DNA of 64,000 nt from Calothrix brevissima NIES-22 (GTDB lineage Bacteria > Cyanobacteriota > Cyanobacteriia > Cyanobacteriales > Nostocaceae): assembly GCF_002367995.1 (NCBI RefSeq), contig NZ_AP018207.1:6398646-6462645 (forward strand), read 5' to 3'. The position numbers and the translations under genes are program-made. Positions 18,422 to 27,417 of the stretch are shown here, piece after piece; positions within the stretch are counted from its first letter, which is position 1, and every line of letters begins with the position of its first letter. Under the pieces are notes generated by a model, which was not told the origin of the DNA, made no database searches, and was given only the letters and a program-made list of their open reading frames with translations.

Positions 18422-18817
18422 TTAAACTCGACCCATAACTGAGAAGGATTTGATAAATGGCCCTGCCATACGTGGATCTTTAATCATGGCAAGATAATCT
18501 CCTACACGGAATTGCAGTTTTCGTGACATATAAGCCATGCTTAATCCCATCATGTTTAAGCCTTTGGTTACCCACTGTTGCCAATGATCCTTGTCGGCGC
18601 GTAAGTCCCAGTTGAGTTTTTGCCCATTGTAGGTCTCTGCATGGATGGCTTTTCCATCGATAATGGTCAGTACACCTCTTGGTTCTGGCTCATCTTCAAA
18701 CCCATAACCAATTACTGAACTGAAATGAATTTGTTTGAGTGCATCTGCTAACTCAGGCTCTTGATTCCATTTTTCTGCGTAAGCTTGCATCCATTCTGAG
18801 GAAAATAATTCTGTCAT
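18422..18817 (-). CDS. SCP-2 sterol-transfer-like protein
   Basis: 131-residue soluble protein resembling the SCP-2 sterol-transfer fold: a beta-rich part (GVLTIIDGKAIHAETYNG), then LMMGLSMAYMSRKLQFRVGD-like helix and strand, and the end IKDPRMAGPFIKSFSVMGRV. Members bind hydrophobic ligands or act as small domains in lipid metabolism. In this cluster it sits between the rhodanese and the ArsR gene on the same strand, so it may help deliver a hydrophobic substrate to the efflux pump, but that is speculative. Start at 18817. Confidence 0.7.
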   Translation of the reverse strand: MTELFSSEWMQAYAEKWNQEPELADALKQIHFSSVIGYGFEDEPEPRGVLTIIDGKAIHAETYNGQKLNWDLRADKDHWQQWVTKGLNMMGLSMAYMSRKLQFRVGDYLAMIKDPRMAGPFIKSFSVMGRV

Positions 18818-18831
18818 GTTTTTACTCCAAT

Positions 18832-18977
18832 TAGGGACTAGGGACTAGGGACTAGAAGGGAAGGGAGACAAGGGGGACAAGGGGGACAAGGGGGACAAGG
18901 GAGTTTTCTTCCCCATGCCCAATGCCCAATGCCCAATGCCCAATGCCCAATGCCCAATGCCCCATGCCCCATGCCCA
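18832..18977. repeat. Three consecutive STRR tracts
   Basis: In order: GGGACTA heptamers, a GGGGGACAA 9-mer about four times, and CCCAATG heptamers about eight times, running right up to the stop codon of the ArsR gene. The tract separates ArsR from the SCP-2-like gene. Confidence 0.9.
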
Positions 18978-18978
18978 T

Positions 18979-19272
18979 TCATCTGATAACGTTGCGGAAA
19001 ACATGTTTGCACATAGATAAAAGTTCAGTGTCGATGACGCGGTAGTAGCGCCAAGAACCCTCACGGCGACAGGTTAAAACTCCTGCGTCTTTCATTAGTT
19101 GCAAGTGTCTAGAGACGTTGCCTTGTTTTAGCCCAGTGCGATCGCATATTTCTTGCACAGTCTGCTCTTGATTGCATAATGCTCCTAAAATTTGCAATCT
19201 TGTCGGTTCTGCCAGAACTTTAAAGCGGCGTGCTAGTAATTCTAATTCGTTCGGGTTTAGCGCAATTTCCAT
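18979..19272 (-). CDS. ArsR/SmtB-family repressor
   Basis: 97-residue winged-helix repressor: FKVLAEPTRLQILGALC, then TVQEICDRTGLKQGNVSRHL (recognition helix) and the wing CRREGSWRYYRV. It has four cysteines (33, 43, 68, 88), but I do not see the classical ArsR CxCxxC site. The neighbourhood (rhodanese, SQR-like enzyme) makes a persulfide sensor of the SqrR/BigR kind plausible, with a Cys pair as switch; a metal sensor is the alternative. It lies downstream of the SQR-like gene on the same strand, with 154 bases between, and probably represses this cluster. Confidence 0.9.
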   Translation of the reverse strand: MEIALNPNELELLARRFKVLAEPTRLQILGALCNQEQTVQEICDRTGLKQGNVSRHLQLMKDAGVLTCRREGSWRYYRVIDTELLSMCKHVFRNVIR

Positions 19273-19349
19273 ACATCTTTAATAACGATTATTCCCATAA
19301 ATTCAGTTGTCAAATAACCAGATTTAGTACGAAACTTTGATTTTTGGGC

Positions 19350-19381
19350 GGTGCGTTGCGCTACGCGACAACACACCCTAC
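19350..19381. repeat. 32-bp dispersed repeat (GGTGCGTTGCGCTACGCG type)
   Basis: GGTGCGTTGCGCTACGCG followed by ACAACACACCCTAC. Identical 32-base copies are at 51984-52015 and, inverted, at 29726-29757. All three are intergenic and near gene ends, so they may act as transcription stops. Confidence 0.9.
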
Positions 19382-19426
19382 ATTTTCTAAACTTTCTACA
19401 AATGACAAATGACAAATGACCAATAA

Positions 19427-20731
19427 CTATTTCATTTCCACAGGTTGAGGATTTTGTGATAAATCCAATTCTTCAATTGGTTTTACTAGGGTTAAACCCA
19501 TAAGATTTAATCCCCAATGCTCGAACCAAGGAACTGCTAAACCCCAACGCATTTTTGCTAAGAAAAACTTCTCAAAAGCAGTCTTCGCCCAGCTTACCCA
19601 AAGTCCTTCTTTAGCTATGGCTCTCCGCCTTTGTTGAGTAATGGGATCTGGTAAAACTTGGTCTGCTAAAAATGCAATTCCTGTATCGCCAAAATCGGCT
19701 AAACAAAGTGCTTCTAAAGTTGGTGTTACCAAGGGTGCAGAAATTGCTTTCAGTTGGACAGCAATGTTATGAGCTACAGCCATTCCCATTGCTTCTGTCA
19801 TTTGTCCTGTTTTGGGTACACCGATGGGAATTGGTGTTTGTTCTGGTGGTTTGAGTTGGGTAATTACTCCTACGCTATATATGGAGGAAAATTGAGGATG
19901 TTGGTAAGTTGGTAGTACAGGTAAAAATCCTTTTTGATCAGTTAAACCAGGCGCTTCTCGTAAGAAACGCGGCCCGCGAAATGGCGGAAGTAACATACTA
20001 AAACTAAAGGGTAGAGAACGCCCATTTGCTAAATAAATTGTGTCTGTCCCAACATAGCTAATAGAAGTATTTTCCAGTACTGTGATTTCTTTTTCTTGCA
20101 GTAATTTAGTTACTAACTCCGCAGAATTTGCCATTCCCCCAATTCCCAAATGTCCAACATAGGGTTCTGGGGTGACAAAGGTAATAGAAGCGCGATCGCG
20201 TAATCCATATTTTCGCAGTAACCAATCTGTTAGTAATGCAAACTCGTAAGCCGGGCCAAAACAACTAGCGCCGGGTACTGCTCCCACCACAATAGGCCCT
20301 GGTTCTTGAAGAAACTTTTTCCAACATTCCGCAGCTTGGATTGCATGATGTGGATTACACACCGATTGCACATATCCTCGATCCAATCCAGGGATTGCGT
20401 CTAATGCTAATTCTGCACCCGTCGCAATTACTATGTAGTCATAAGCAATTACAGTATCGTTGACAACGATTTGCTGTAATTCTGGTTGAATTTGGCTAAC
20501 TCCTCCTAATATCCAATCTATCCCGCGATTTACTAGCAGATTTTTTACATCTAATTGAATACTCTCAAGTTCTCTCAGATTCAACCCTACCCAAGGTAGA
20601 GAAGGAATAAAAGTGAACTGAGGGGTATTGGAAATGAGTGTAATTTGGTGCTGTTTTGGTAATAGTCGTCGCAGTTCGTAGGTAACGGGTAATCCGCCGA
20701 TTCCCGCACCAATCACCACAATTCGAGCCAT
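19427..20731 (-). CDS. Sulfide:quinone oxidoreductase-like flavoprotein
   Basis: 434-residue FAD-dependent oxidoreductase. The N-terminus is the Rossmann motif IVVIGAGIGGLPVTYELRRL; the second dinucleotide motif is IVIATGAELALDAIPG. VVGAVPGASCFGPAYEFALL carries the conserved cysteine of the sulfide:quinone reductase region, and a C-terminal Cys occurs in LEALCLADFGDTGIAF. SQRs oxidise sulfide to polysulfide at the membrane and feed electrons to quinone; the C-terminal amphipathic end (LMGLTLVKPIEELDL) could mediate membrane contact. NDH-2-like enzymes are the alternative. Neighbouring ArsR, rhodanese and efflux genes fit sulfide stress. Confidence 0.85.
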   Translation of the reverse strand: MARIVVIGAGIGGLPVTYELRRLLPKQHQITLISNTPQFTFIPSLPWVGLNLRELESIQLDVKNLLVNRGIDWILGGVSQIQPELQQIVVNDTVIAYDYIVIATGAELALDAIPGLDRGYVQSVCNPHHAIQAAECWKKFLQEPGPIVVGAVPGASCFGPAYEFALLTDWLLRKYGLRDRASITFVTPEPYVGHLGIGGMANSAELVTKLLQEKEITVLENTSISYVGTDTIYLANGRSLPFSFSMLLPPFRGPRFLREAPGLTDQKGFLPVLPTYQHPQFSSIYSVGVITQLKPPEQTPIPIGVPKTGQMTEAMGMAVAHNIAVQLKAISAPLVTPTLEALCLADFGDTGIAFLADQVLPDPITQQRRRAIAKEGLWVSWAKTAFEKFFLAKMRWGLAVPWFEHWGLNLMGLTLVKPIEELDLSQNPQPVEMK

Positions 20732-21332
20732 AAAATTCCCCCCGGTAACTATTTAATACAGCCAGAGTCAACCAGCTCTCACTAGTTACGAGGTGCACTC
20801 AGTGATACCGTCTCGTGGCATCTACGACTGACATCCCACAGCAGTTTGACCTCATAACTACCATCTTATGATATAACTATATAGTAATACAAGAGGCTAG
20901 TAAATTAAAATGATAAAAATCTTTACATTCAATTTCAGGTTTTTACGCTGTGGCAGTTTTTGAGGAATAGAGTATGAGGAAGAAATACAGCAGGTTGCAA
21001 CTTCTGCTTAGTTCATTTCCCTGACAAACAAAAAATCATTATATAGATATATATCTAGGACTTACGCAGTGTCAGATATTTTTCATGCTTTTTGTCAATG
21101 GTCAATAGTCCATAGTCCAAAAACCTGAATTTTGACCATTGACTTTTGACTTTTGACCACCCTTGTGAGGGTTTTTGTGTTCGGTGCGTAAGTCCTAATA
21201 TCTATGTTTTAAGCAAGATAAATGACAAGAAAGATAATCGAAGTCAGCTATGATGTTACTTAGATAAATATTTAACTTATAAATAAGTATATATACGTAT
21301 TTAGTGGTCGATAGCGCGACTGGAAAAATGAT
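20732..21332. other. 600-bp intergenic region
   Basis: AT-rich DNA between divergent transcription units. It holds the promoter side of the SQR-like gene and one complete MITE (21056-21197, listed separately). No other gene or RNA is evident. Confidence 0.5.
21056..21197. mobile_element. 142-bp MITE with target-site duplication
   Basis: Perfect 13-base terminal inverted repeats, TAGGACTTACGCA and TGCGTAAGTCCTA, bound 142 bases. ATATC lies directly outside both ends (21051-21055 and 21198-21202), a 5-bp target duplication. The interior contains STRR-like TTGACCATTGACTTTTGAC sequence and no ORF. It probably moved with a transposase encoded elsewhere. Confidence 0.85.
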
Positions 21333-21491
21333 ATGAAAGTAGTTAAAAAACTTTTGGCAATATGTTTTCTATTATTTGGTATACCATTTTCTACAATGGC
21401 GGTTGTAGATATTCTCAATCCGCAAACTACACCTAATTTTCAGTCTGGGTTTAAATCCCCGTCTGAAATTTTTTTGAATTTTGAATTTTGA
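21333..21491 (+). pseudogene. Truncated small membrane/secreted protein
   Basis: 52 codons: a hydrophobic N-terminus (KLLAICFLLFGIPFSTMAVV), then DILNPQTTP, after which the reading frame runs into a TTTTGAA heptamer STRR and stops. The beginning resembles a cyanobacterial family of about 140 residues that starts with a signal/membrane segment and D-x-LNP. That suggests the 3' part has been lost and replaced by the repeat. It lies 48 bases before the DUF4129 gene. The alternative is a genuine short lipoprotein-like peptide. Confidence 0.45.
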
Positions 21492-21539
21492 ATTTTGAAT
21501 TTTGAATTCTGAATTGTTAACCCCCTTTCCCAATTTCCT

Positions 21540-22148
21540 ATGCCAACAGATTCTTTTGAAAAAACAAGCTGGGATTGGCAGCTTTCTCAATTACGCCAAC
21601 AAGTGAGTGAATGGATAGAATATGAATTTTCCCGATTTCAATCGGCGCTACCAGAATGGCCTCAAAAATGGGCTATTAGTCCTTGGTTAGCGAAAGTACT
21701 CTATTTTCTGTTTTGGTTGCTTGTTGGCGGATTGTTGATTTGGTTGGCTTGGCGATTGTGGAGAGAATTCCGCCCCTATATCTATGCTTGGTTAAGGAGT
21801 AGAGCTAACAATTTTGCTAATAACCCAGCAACAGCATCTAATGAATTATCTATTGGTTTATTGTTAGAGCGATCGCAACAATTTTACCGTCAGGGTAATT
21901 ATCGAGAAGCTTGTCGTTCATTATATCTCGCCTTATTACAGCAGTTACACGATCGCAGCGTCATTCGCCATCAACCCAGCCGCACTGATGGCGAATATTT
22001 GCAATTGCTACGTTCCTCTGTCACCCCCATCCAACCCTATGAAACTTTAATTACCACTCACGAACAATTGTGTTTTAGCAATGCCGAAATTTTGCCAGAA
22101 AATTATGAGCATTGCCAACAAGCGTATCGAGAGATAGCAGGGGAGTAA
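21540..22148 (+). CDS. DUF4129-domain membrane protein
   Basis: 202 residues: a cytosolic or periplasmic N-terminal region, one or two membrane segments (VLYFLFWLLVGGLLIWLAWR, about residues 60-80), and a C-terminal DUF4129 domain with LLLERSQQFYRQGNYREACR, then SLYLALLQQLHDRSVIRHQP and RTDGEYLQLLR. The C-terminal domain is a transglutaminase/TPR-associated module of unknown function, often next to MoxR/DUF58 genes, though none is here. Its start follows a TTTTGAA-type STRR. Confidence 0.85.
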   Translation: MPTDSFEKTSWDWQLSQLRQQVSEWIEYEFSRFQSALPEWPQKWAISPWLAKVLYFLFWLLVGGLLIWLAWRLWREFRPYIYAWLRSRANNFANNPATASNELSIGLLLERSQQFYRQGNYREACRSLYLALLQQLHDRSVIRHQPSRTDGEYLQLLRSSVTPIQPYETLITTHEQLCFSNAEILPENYEHCQQAYREIAGE

Positions 22149-22154
22149 AGAGCC

Positions 22155-22245
22155 AATGGTCAGTGGTCAGTGGTCAGTGGTCAGTAGTCAGTAGTCTCCC
22201 TTGTCCCCCTTGTCCCCCTTGTCCCCCTTGTCCTCCTTCCCTAGC
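22155..22245. repeat. STRR tracts GGTCAGT and CCCCTTGTC
   Basis: About four copies of a GTCAGTG-type heptamer, then about five of the 9-mer CCCCTTGTC, fill the gap between two convergent genes and run to the stop codon of the DUF1565 gene. Confidence 0.88.
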
Positions 22246-22247
22246 CC

Positions 22248-24395
22248 CTAATTCAACACTTGAATCATCGCTCTTAAACCATTGGTGTTGAGCATATTCA
22301 CTACCCCTTCAGCGTTTGAGCGATTGCTAAATACGCCCGCTTGCATCAAGTTGCGTCCTTGAGAAACTGTGGAGAAAGAACCAGGAACAAGGTATCTGAC
22401 TACTTCTTGATCTCTTTCACTGGCGACTTCCACTAATACGCGGAAACGTACACCCATTGGTGCAAACCCTGTTGTGTATGATGGGGGATTGCTACCCATT
22501 GGCGCTACTGCATTGGGTAAGGAATTTGGATTGATGGGTGTTGTATTGTTGTAGGAAGTTGGACTATTACCCATCGGCGTCATAGCACTATCGGGTATGG
22601 GACTGTTACCAATAGGCGCTACTGCATTGGGTAAGGAATCTGGATTTATGGGTGCGATATTAGGTGCAATATTATTCGGTGTAGCTACGCCATAATTCCC
22701 AGTTGGATAACTGTCCGGTACGGGAACTCGGCGCATATTCCGAGTATTACCAACCGGGATATTGGAACTAGGAACAGGCAAAATATTAGAACCCGTAGAT
22801 GCAACAGGTCGCCTTTGTGACGACTGTTTTTTACCTCTGGCTCTGGATGCTGGCTTAACTACAGAGTTGCTTGGCTGTTGGGGTGGGGTAAACTCGATTG
22901 CACTAGGATTAATTTGTACGTAATTTAACTGAGGTACATTGCCAGAATTAGTTACAGGAGGTACATTCGCTACTGGTGTTTGTCCGCCTACCAAGCTGCT
23001 GGGAACAGGAAAGCCAGGAACTGATGAGTTAACTGTCGGGGTAGGTGTAGTAACAACTGGATTCGGTTTAGGAAGGTTGCGTGATGTATTGGCTGGATGG
23101 AGTGGTAAGAGTTGGGGATTCAGTCTGCCAATATTTAGGTTATTAGGCGAATTACTGTTATTGGCTGGGATGTTTACTTGGCTAGGAGTTTCCACCATTC
23201 CCGGCGCAGAGAAGATAATCTCACCTGTATTTGGTACTTCTTGCTGTGCGCTAGATGCGGGAGGGGTATTACTAGCAATGAGTGTTCTGGGAACTTGAAG
23301 ATTTACTCTACCAGCAATGCGATCGCCTGCGAGATTATTCCCGACAGCAGTAATTACCTGTTTGGCGGCATTGGCGTTAATGTCGTAACGGGCATTATTG
23401 CGAAATTGATTACCACCTGGTTCCGCACTATTACCTAAATCTGGCATGGCTTGCGCGATCGCTACCATGCCATCTTCTTTACTGCCTTCAATAATATTAT
23501 TGCGTAATACTGGGCGAGCATTAGCTTGAACGACTATGCCAGACCTATTTTGTTGAATTTGATTATTTAAAATAACCGGAGTCGCATTTTGAGCAATATT
23601 AATTCCATAGCCAGTTTCTTGAAACACATTCTCTCTTACCTGAGCTTGAGAGGTACCAGCAAGGGTAATCCCATTAGCTCCATTGCGATAAAAGGTATTC
23701 TGGCTAATAGTGGGTGTCGCAGTTCCCGTTACAAATACCCCATCCTGAGTATTTCCAGTAAATGTGTTCTGTGAAACTACTGAATTACTAGACTCAATCC
23801 ATACACCATAACCCCTGGGATTGGGATTAGTTACAGTCACCCCAGTTAAACCTGCTTGGTTTGCGCCGACAATTGCCACATTTTGACCGCCATAACTGCG
23901 GCTGAGGTATTCACCGCCACCTTGAATTGTAATCCCTTGACCTTGATTGCTAGGGTTTCCTTGAAGAGAAACGCCTTGTCTGAGGATTAAAGGAAACGAC
24001 TCACCAGTTTCACTGCTATAAGTACCTGGACTCAGGGTAATTACTGTATTTGGCGTAGCTTTTTGTAATGCTTGGGTAATAGTTTTAAAAGGATTGCTTT
24101 CCCCACCATTACCTTCTTTATCTTCGCCAGTCGCCGGGTTGACAAACAGCTCGTTTACCTGAGAAATTTGCTTTTCTCCCACAGGCGGTACTTGTCCGAA
24201 AGCACTACCAACAGCGCCTCCCAGGAAAGTCAACAGAGCTAAACTGATACCAATACTCAAAGATAATACGGAGACGCGACTAACTGTATTCAGTCTCAAA
24301 TCTGCGGTAGAAAATGGGCGATCGCTCTTAGCAACTACCGTTGCTGGCAGAATTTCAGACCTACGATCTCTAGGAAACACAATAGGGGAAATCAC
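22248..24395 (-). CDS. Secreted DUF1565 parallel beta-helix protein with SPOR-like end
   Basis: 715 residues. An N-terminal hydrophobic segment (VSVLSLSIGISLALLTFLGG) is a signal or anchor. DUF1565 follows (LFVNPATGEDKEGNGGESNP), leading into a right-handed parallel beta-helix (about residues 130-360) with repeated N-x-F/I rungs such as VSQNTFTGNTQDGVFVTGTA and ISQNTFYRNGANGITLAG. A long Pro/Asn-rich linker (about 370-640) contains repeats of NPNSLPNAVAPMG. The last 75 residues (GSFSTVSQGRNLMQAGVFSN...) look like a SPOR-type module, which usually binds denuded peptidoglycan. The start is a GTG with AGGAG 10 bases upstream. Cell-envelope location is likely; the beta-helix ligand is unknown. 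Confidence 0.85.
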   Translation of the reverse strand: MISPIVFPRDRRSEILPATVVAKSDRPFSTADLRLNTVSRVSVLSLSIGISLALLTFLGGAVGSAFGQVPPVGEKQISQVNELFVNPATGEDKEGNGGESNPFKTITQALQKATPNTVITLSPGTYSSETGESFPLILRQGVSLQGNPSNQGQGITIQGGGEYLSRSYGGQNVAIVGANQAGLTGVTVTNPNPRGYGVWIESSNSVVSQNTFTGNTQDGVFVTGTATPTISQNTFYRNGANGITLAGTSQAQVRENVFQETGYGINIAQNATPVILNNQIQQNRSGIVVQANARPVLRNNIIEGSKEDGMVAIAQAMPDLGNSAEPGGNQFRNNARYDINANAAKQVITAVGNNLAGDRIAGRVNLQVPRTLIASNTPPASSAQQEVPNTGEIIFSAPGMVETPSQVNIPANNSNSPNNLNIGRLNPQLLPLHPANTSRNLPKPNPVVTTPTPTVNSSVPGFPVPSSLVGGQTPVANVPPVTNSGNVPQLNYVQINPSAIEFTPPQQPSNSVVKPASRARGKKQSSQRRPVASTGSNILPVPSSNIPVGNTRNMRRVPVPDSYPTGNYGVATPNNIAPNIAPINPDSLPNAVAPIGNSPIPDSAMTPMGNSPTSYNNTTPINPNSLPNAVAPMGSNPPSYTTGFAPMGVRFRVLVEVASERDQEVVRYLVPGSFSTVSQGRNLMQAGVFSNRSNAEGVVNMLNTNGLRAMIQVLN

Positions 24396-25006
24396 CGTGA
24401 CAGCACTCCTGTGAAGATAGAATAAATTTTTATACTCTGAATTAATAGTATGTCGATTATGTTACTCAACATATTCACCAATTGCCTATTGGGATATACA
24501 CAGTCATAAGTTCAAAAAACTGGTTTTTGCTCAAATAAATATTAAGTATTATGAAGCCGTGGGAGATAACACCTAATGTATAAGAGTTCAGACTTGTAAA
24601 AGCCTGAAAGCGCCATAAAAAATACACCCTGTAGCTAAAGCGCTCATTGTTGATGAAAACCTGTTAAATTCAGTAGATTTAACATTGTCTAAATATATTA
24701 ACCATATTTATGGTATATGTCCTGCAAATATGGCAGAAGATTTACAGATGGGGTTGATGGTTGACGGTTGACTGTTGACTGTTGACTGTTGACAAATGTA
24801 CGGGCGGGTTCACAAATATCCTCACCGATTAACGATTATTCTCAATAAACCCGCCCCTACTGACTACTGACTACTGACTACTGACTACTGACTACTGACA
24901 AAAAACAGATAAACATCTACGGGCGACGATGTTTATCTGTATATGTCTAGAGAGAAGTTTTGCTTGTGTTTTCTAGCTAATAAAAAGGTGAACTAGAAAA
25001 GTCCAC
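24396..25006. other. 610-bp intergenic region with STRRs
   Basis: AT-rich DNA upstream of the DUF1565 gene, followed by GTTGACT heptamers (about 24758-24795) and CTGACTA heptamers (about 24857-24900), then a terminator hairpin. No gene is supported. Confidence 0.6.
24905..24940 (-). terminator. Rho-independent terminator of the glycosyltransferase
   Basis: Perfect 13-bp arms ACAGATAAACATC and GATGTTTATCTGT with a 10-base loop; on the minus strand it is followed by six T. It lies 67 bases downstream of the glycosyltransferase stop codon. Confidence 0.85.
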
Positions 25007-26092
25007 CTAAATGCGGCTTGCACCTAAACCCGCTAAACTATGAGAACGACCATTTTCGGCAAATCGCTTTTGCACAATTTGGCGATACACGGCTTCATAA
25101 CTGTCTGTCATCTTTTGCAAGCTAAAGCGGTTTTCTACATGCTGTCTGCAGGCGTAGCGATCTAAATCTGCAACTTTAGCGATCGCACTGATAAATTCAT
25201 CAGTATTTTCGCAGAGAAAGCCTGTTTTACCATCATCGATGACTTCCACTGTCGAGCCGAGTTTCATGGCAATTACTGGTGTCCCCGCAGCCATAGATTC
25301 CACCATGACTAACCCAAATGGTTCGCGCCAAGTAATAGGAAATAAGGTAGCTACAGCACCACCCATCAGAGCATTTTTTTGCTCGTGGTTGGCTTCACCT
25401 AAATATTCTATTTGCTTACCATCAATTAGGGGTTTAACTTCTTTCTCGTAATATTCCACATCCACAATATCTACTTTCCCAGCAATTTTTAAATGCCAAC
25501 CAGATTGTTTAGCAACTTGTATCGCTAAATGGGTTCCTTTCTCTGGCGATATCCTACCTAAAAATGCTAGATAAGGGGGATCGTTAGGTTGAGCGTGAAA
25601 TTGATAACTGCTAACATCAATTCCGTTGTATGCAGTAGCTACATAATTCAACCCTAATCTAGTTTCGCGTTGCGCCTCAGAAATGCTGATATAAGGTTGA
25701 TTTTTGGCAAATTGAAACATCTTTTCGTTGTCAGGGGTAAAAATCCCATGCAAGGTATGAACTGTAGGAGTTTTTACGAGATTCGCGTAGGGTAATGCTG
25801 CACAACCCATGTGAGAATGAATGATATCAAATTCGTCGGCTCGCTCGTAGACTGAACCCAATTGCAACATCTCGTAAATGCCATATTCCTTGACATGGGG
25901 ATCGAGTCTTAAAGCACGAGGGTGAACCGATTGCAGCTCTGCCAAACTGATAGAATCTCCCGATGCAAATAATGTCACTTCATGTCCGCGTCGCACCAGT
26001 TCATCAGTTAGCAACCCCACTACTAACTCTATACCTCCATAAGCGGGAGGGGGAACTCTTTCCCATAGTGGGGCTATTTGAGCAATTCGCAT
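25007..26092 (-). CDS. GT4-family glycosyltransferase
   Basis: About 361 residues with the GT-B fold of family 4. The N-terminal acceptor domain begins MRIAQIAPLWERVPPPAYGG; the donor domain has FLGRISPEKGTHLAIQVAKQ and the GT4 signature EPFGLVMVESMAAGTPVIAM with the catalytic E-x7-E. It would transfer an activated sugar to an acceptor in the cytosol, perhaps an envelope or compatible-solute glycan. The ATG at 26092 is preferred, with AGGAGG six bases upstream; a GTG precedes it. It is alone, with its own terminator. Confidence 0.92.
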   Translation of the reverse strand: MRIAQIAPLWERVPPPAYGGIELVVGLLTDELVRRGHEVTLFASGDSISLAELQSVHPRALRLDPHVKEYGIYEMLQLGSVYERADEFDIIHSHMGCAALPYANLVKTPTVHTLHGIFTPDNEKMFQFAKNQPYISISEAQRETRLGLNYVATAYNGIDVSSYQFHAQPNDPPYLAFLGRISPEKGTHLAIQVAKQSGWHLKIAGKVDIVDVEYYEKEVKPLIDGKQIEYLGEANHEQKNALMGGAVATLFPITWREPFGLVMVESMAAGTPVIAMKLGSTVEVIDDGKTGFLCENTDEFISAIAKVADLDRYACRQHVENRFSLQKMTDSYEAVYRQIVQKRFAENGRSHSLAGLGASRI

Positions 26093-26616
26093 CACAAACC
26101 TCCTAAAAATTTAGTCTTGGCTGAGATATTTCTGCTTTGCAAGTTGCATGGTTAATGAATAATTTTCAGTAATGCAACCTAAGCTCAAAGCACCCTGTGA
26201 ACGCCAAGCGTATTCTGAATTACTAGAGAATAGTAAAATTTTAGTTTAAGTCTTTTCTTCTATCTTTGTAGGGAATTTATCTGATACTTCAGAGGTAAAA
26301 AAATGCTTTTTGAGCCAATATATAATATTTATCCATATTTATACTTCGCTACAAATAATTGGGCAATTGATTGATTTAGCAATCAAATCATCTGGAAACA
26401 GATGCTTAAGTCTTGCTGCTACAGTAAACTCTAAATTATTTGCGAACACCTTCTTTGTGTTCCTTTTGGCAAAGGGAAAAATTCTTTTTTCTTGACTTCT
26501 GCCTTCTGCCCTCTGCCCTCTGCCTTTGTTCGATCGCGTGTAATCACTTATCTTGACTGCTAAACATAGTCAGAATATAATTATTGGCTGATTAAAATTT
26601 ATCTAACCACCTTAAC
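26093..26616. other. 520-bp intergenic region
   Basis: AT-rich spacer between divergent genes. It carries a short CTGCCCTCTGC repeat near 26505. No ORF has a plausible start, and no RNA gene was recognised. It must hold the promoters of both flanking genes. Confidence 0.5.
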
Positions 26617-27417
26617 GTGAATATCCCTTCCTCCTCAAAAAAACCGCGTGTCGTTTGGCAGGCGGTTTTATCAGTAATTATATTTATCTTTATGTACCTG
26701 CCCATACTGGTACTATCTTTTTATAGCTTCAATAAATCGCCTTACAGTGCCAGTTGGCAAGGATTTACTCTCGATTGGTATCGGCAATTATTCAGCGATG
26801 AGCGTATTACTTCAGCTTTGCAGAATAGTTTAATCGTTGCCTTTAGCGCAGTGGCAATTTCCGCAGTCTTAGGAACATTAATGGCTGTAGGTTTAGCGCG
26901 TTATCAGTTTCCCCTGAAGAAATTGTATCAGGGGATAGCTTATTTACCGTTGATTATTCCCGATATTGCGATCGCTGTCGCCACCCTCGTATTTTTAGCC
27001 GCATTTGCCATTCCCTTAAGTTTGTGGACAGTTATTGCAGCCCATGTAGTATTTTGTCTCGCCTACGTCGGTTTAGTCGTTTCTTCCCGCTTGGCGCACT
27101 TAAACCCTCACCTGGAAGAAGCAGCCTTAGATTTAGGCGCAACACCAGTACAGGCTTTTATCAAAGTATTATTACCTCAATTAATGCCTGGTATTATTGC
27201 GGGTTGTTTATTAGCTTTTGTCTTGAGTGTAGATGATTTTCTGATTGCGAGTTTTACCGCAGGTAGTGGTTATAACACCTTACCAATGGAAATTTTTAGT
27301 CGCATTAGAACCGGAGTCAAACCAGATATTAATGCTTTGAGCGTCATCTTAATTTTAGTTTCTGCCTTCGTCGCTTTTGTAGCCGAATTAATTCGCGCTT
27401 ACGGAGATGAAAATTAA
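26617..27417 (+). CDS. potC: ABC transporter permease, spermidine/putrescine PotC type
   Basis: 266-residue inner-membrane permease with six membrane segments. The EAA loop that contacts the ATPase is EEAALDLGATPVQAFIKVLL, and the PotC-like segment LSVDDFLIASFTAGSG follows it. It would form a heterodimer with a PotB-type permease and work with a PotA ATPase and PotD binding protein. None of those is next to it, so it is an orphan in this window. The start is a GTG at 26617, preceded by weak ribosome-binding sequence. Confidence 0.85.
   Translation: MNIPSSSKKPRVVWQAVLSVIIFIFMYLPILVLSFYSFNKSPYSASWQGFTLDWYRQLFSDERITSALQNSLIVAFSAVAISAVLGTLMAVGLARYQFPLKKLYQGIAYLPLIIPDIAIAVATLVFLAAFAIPLSLWTVIAAHVVFCLAYVGLVVSSRLAHLNPHLEEAALDLGATPVQAFIKVLLPQLMPGIIAGCLLAFVLSVDDFLIASFTAGSGYNTLPMEIFSRIRTGVKPDINALSVILILVSAFVAFVAELIRAYGDEN

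Noticed and set aside
26310-26495. 61-codon plus-strand frame before potC
   Set aside because: Low-complexity, AT-rich; no ribosome-binding site or family.
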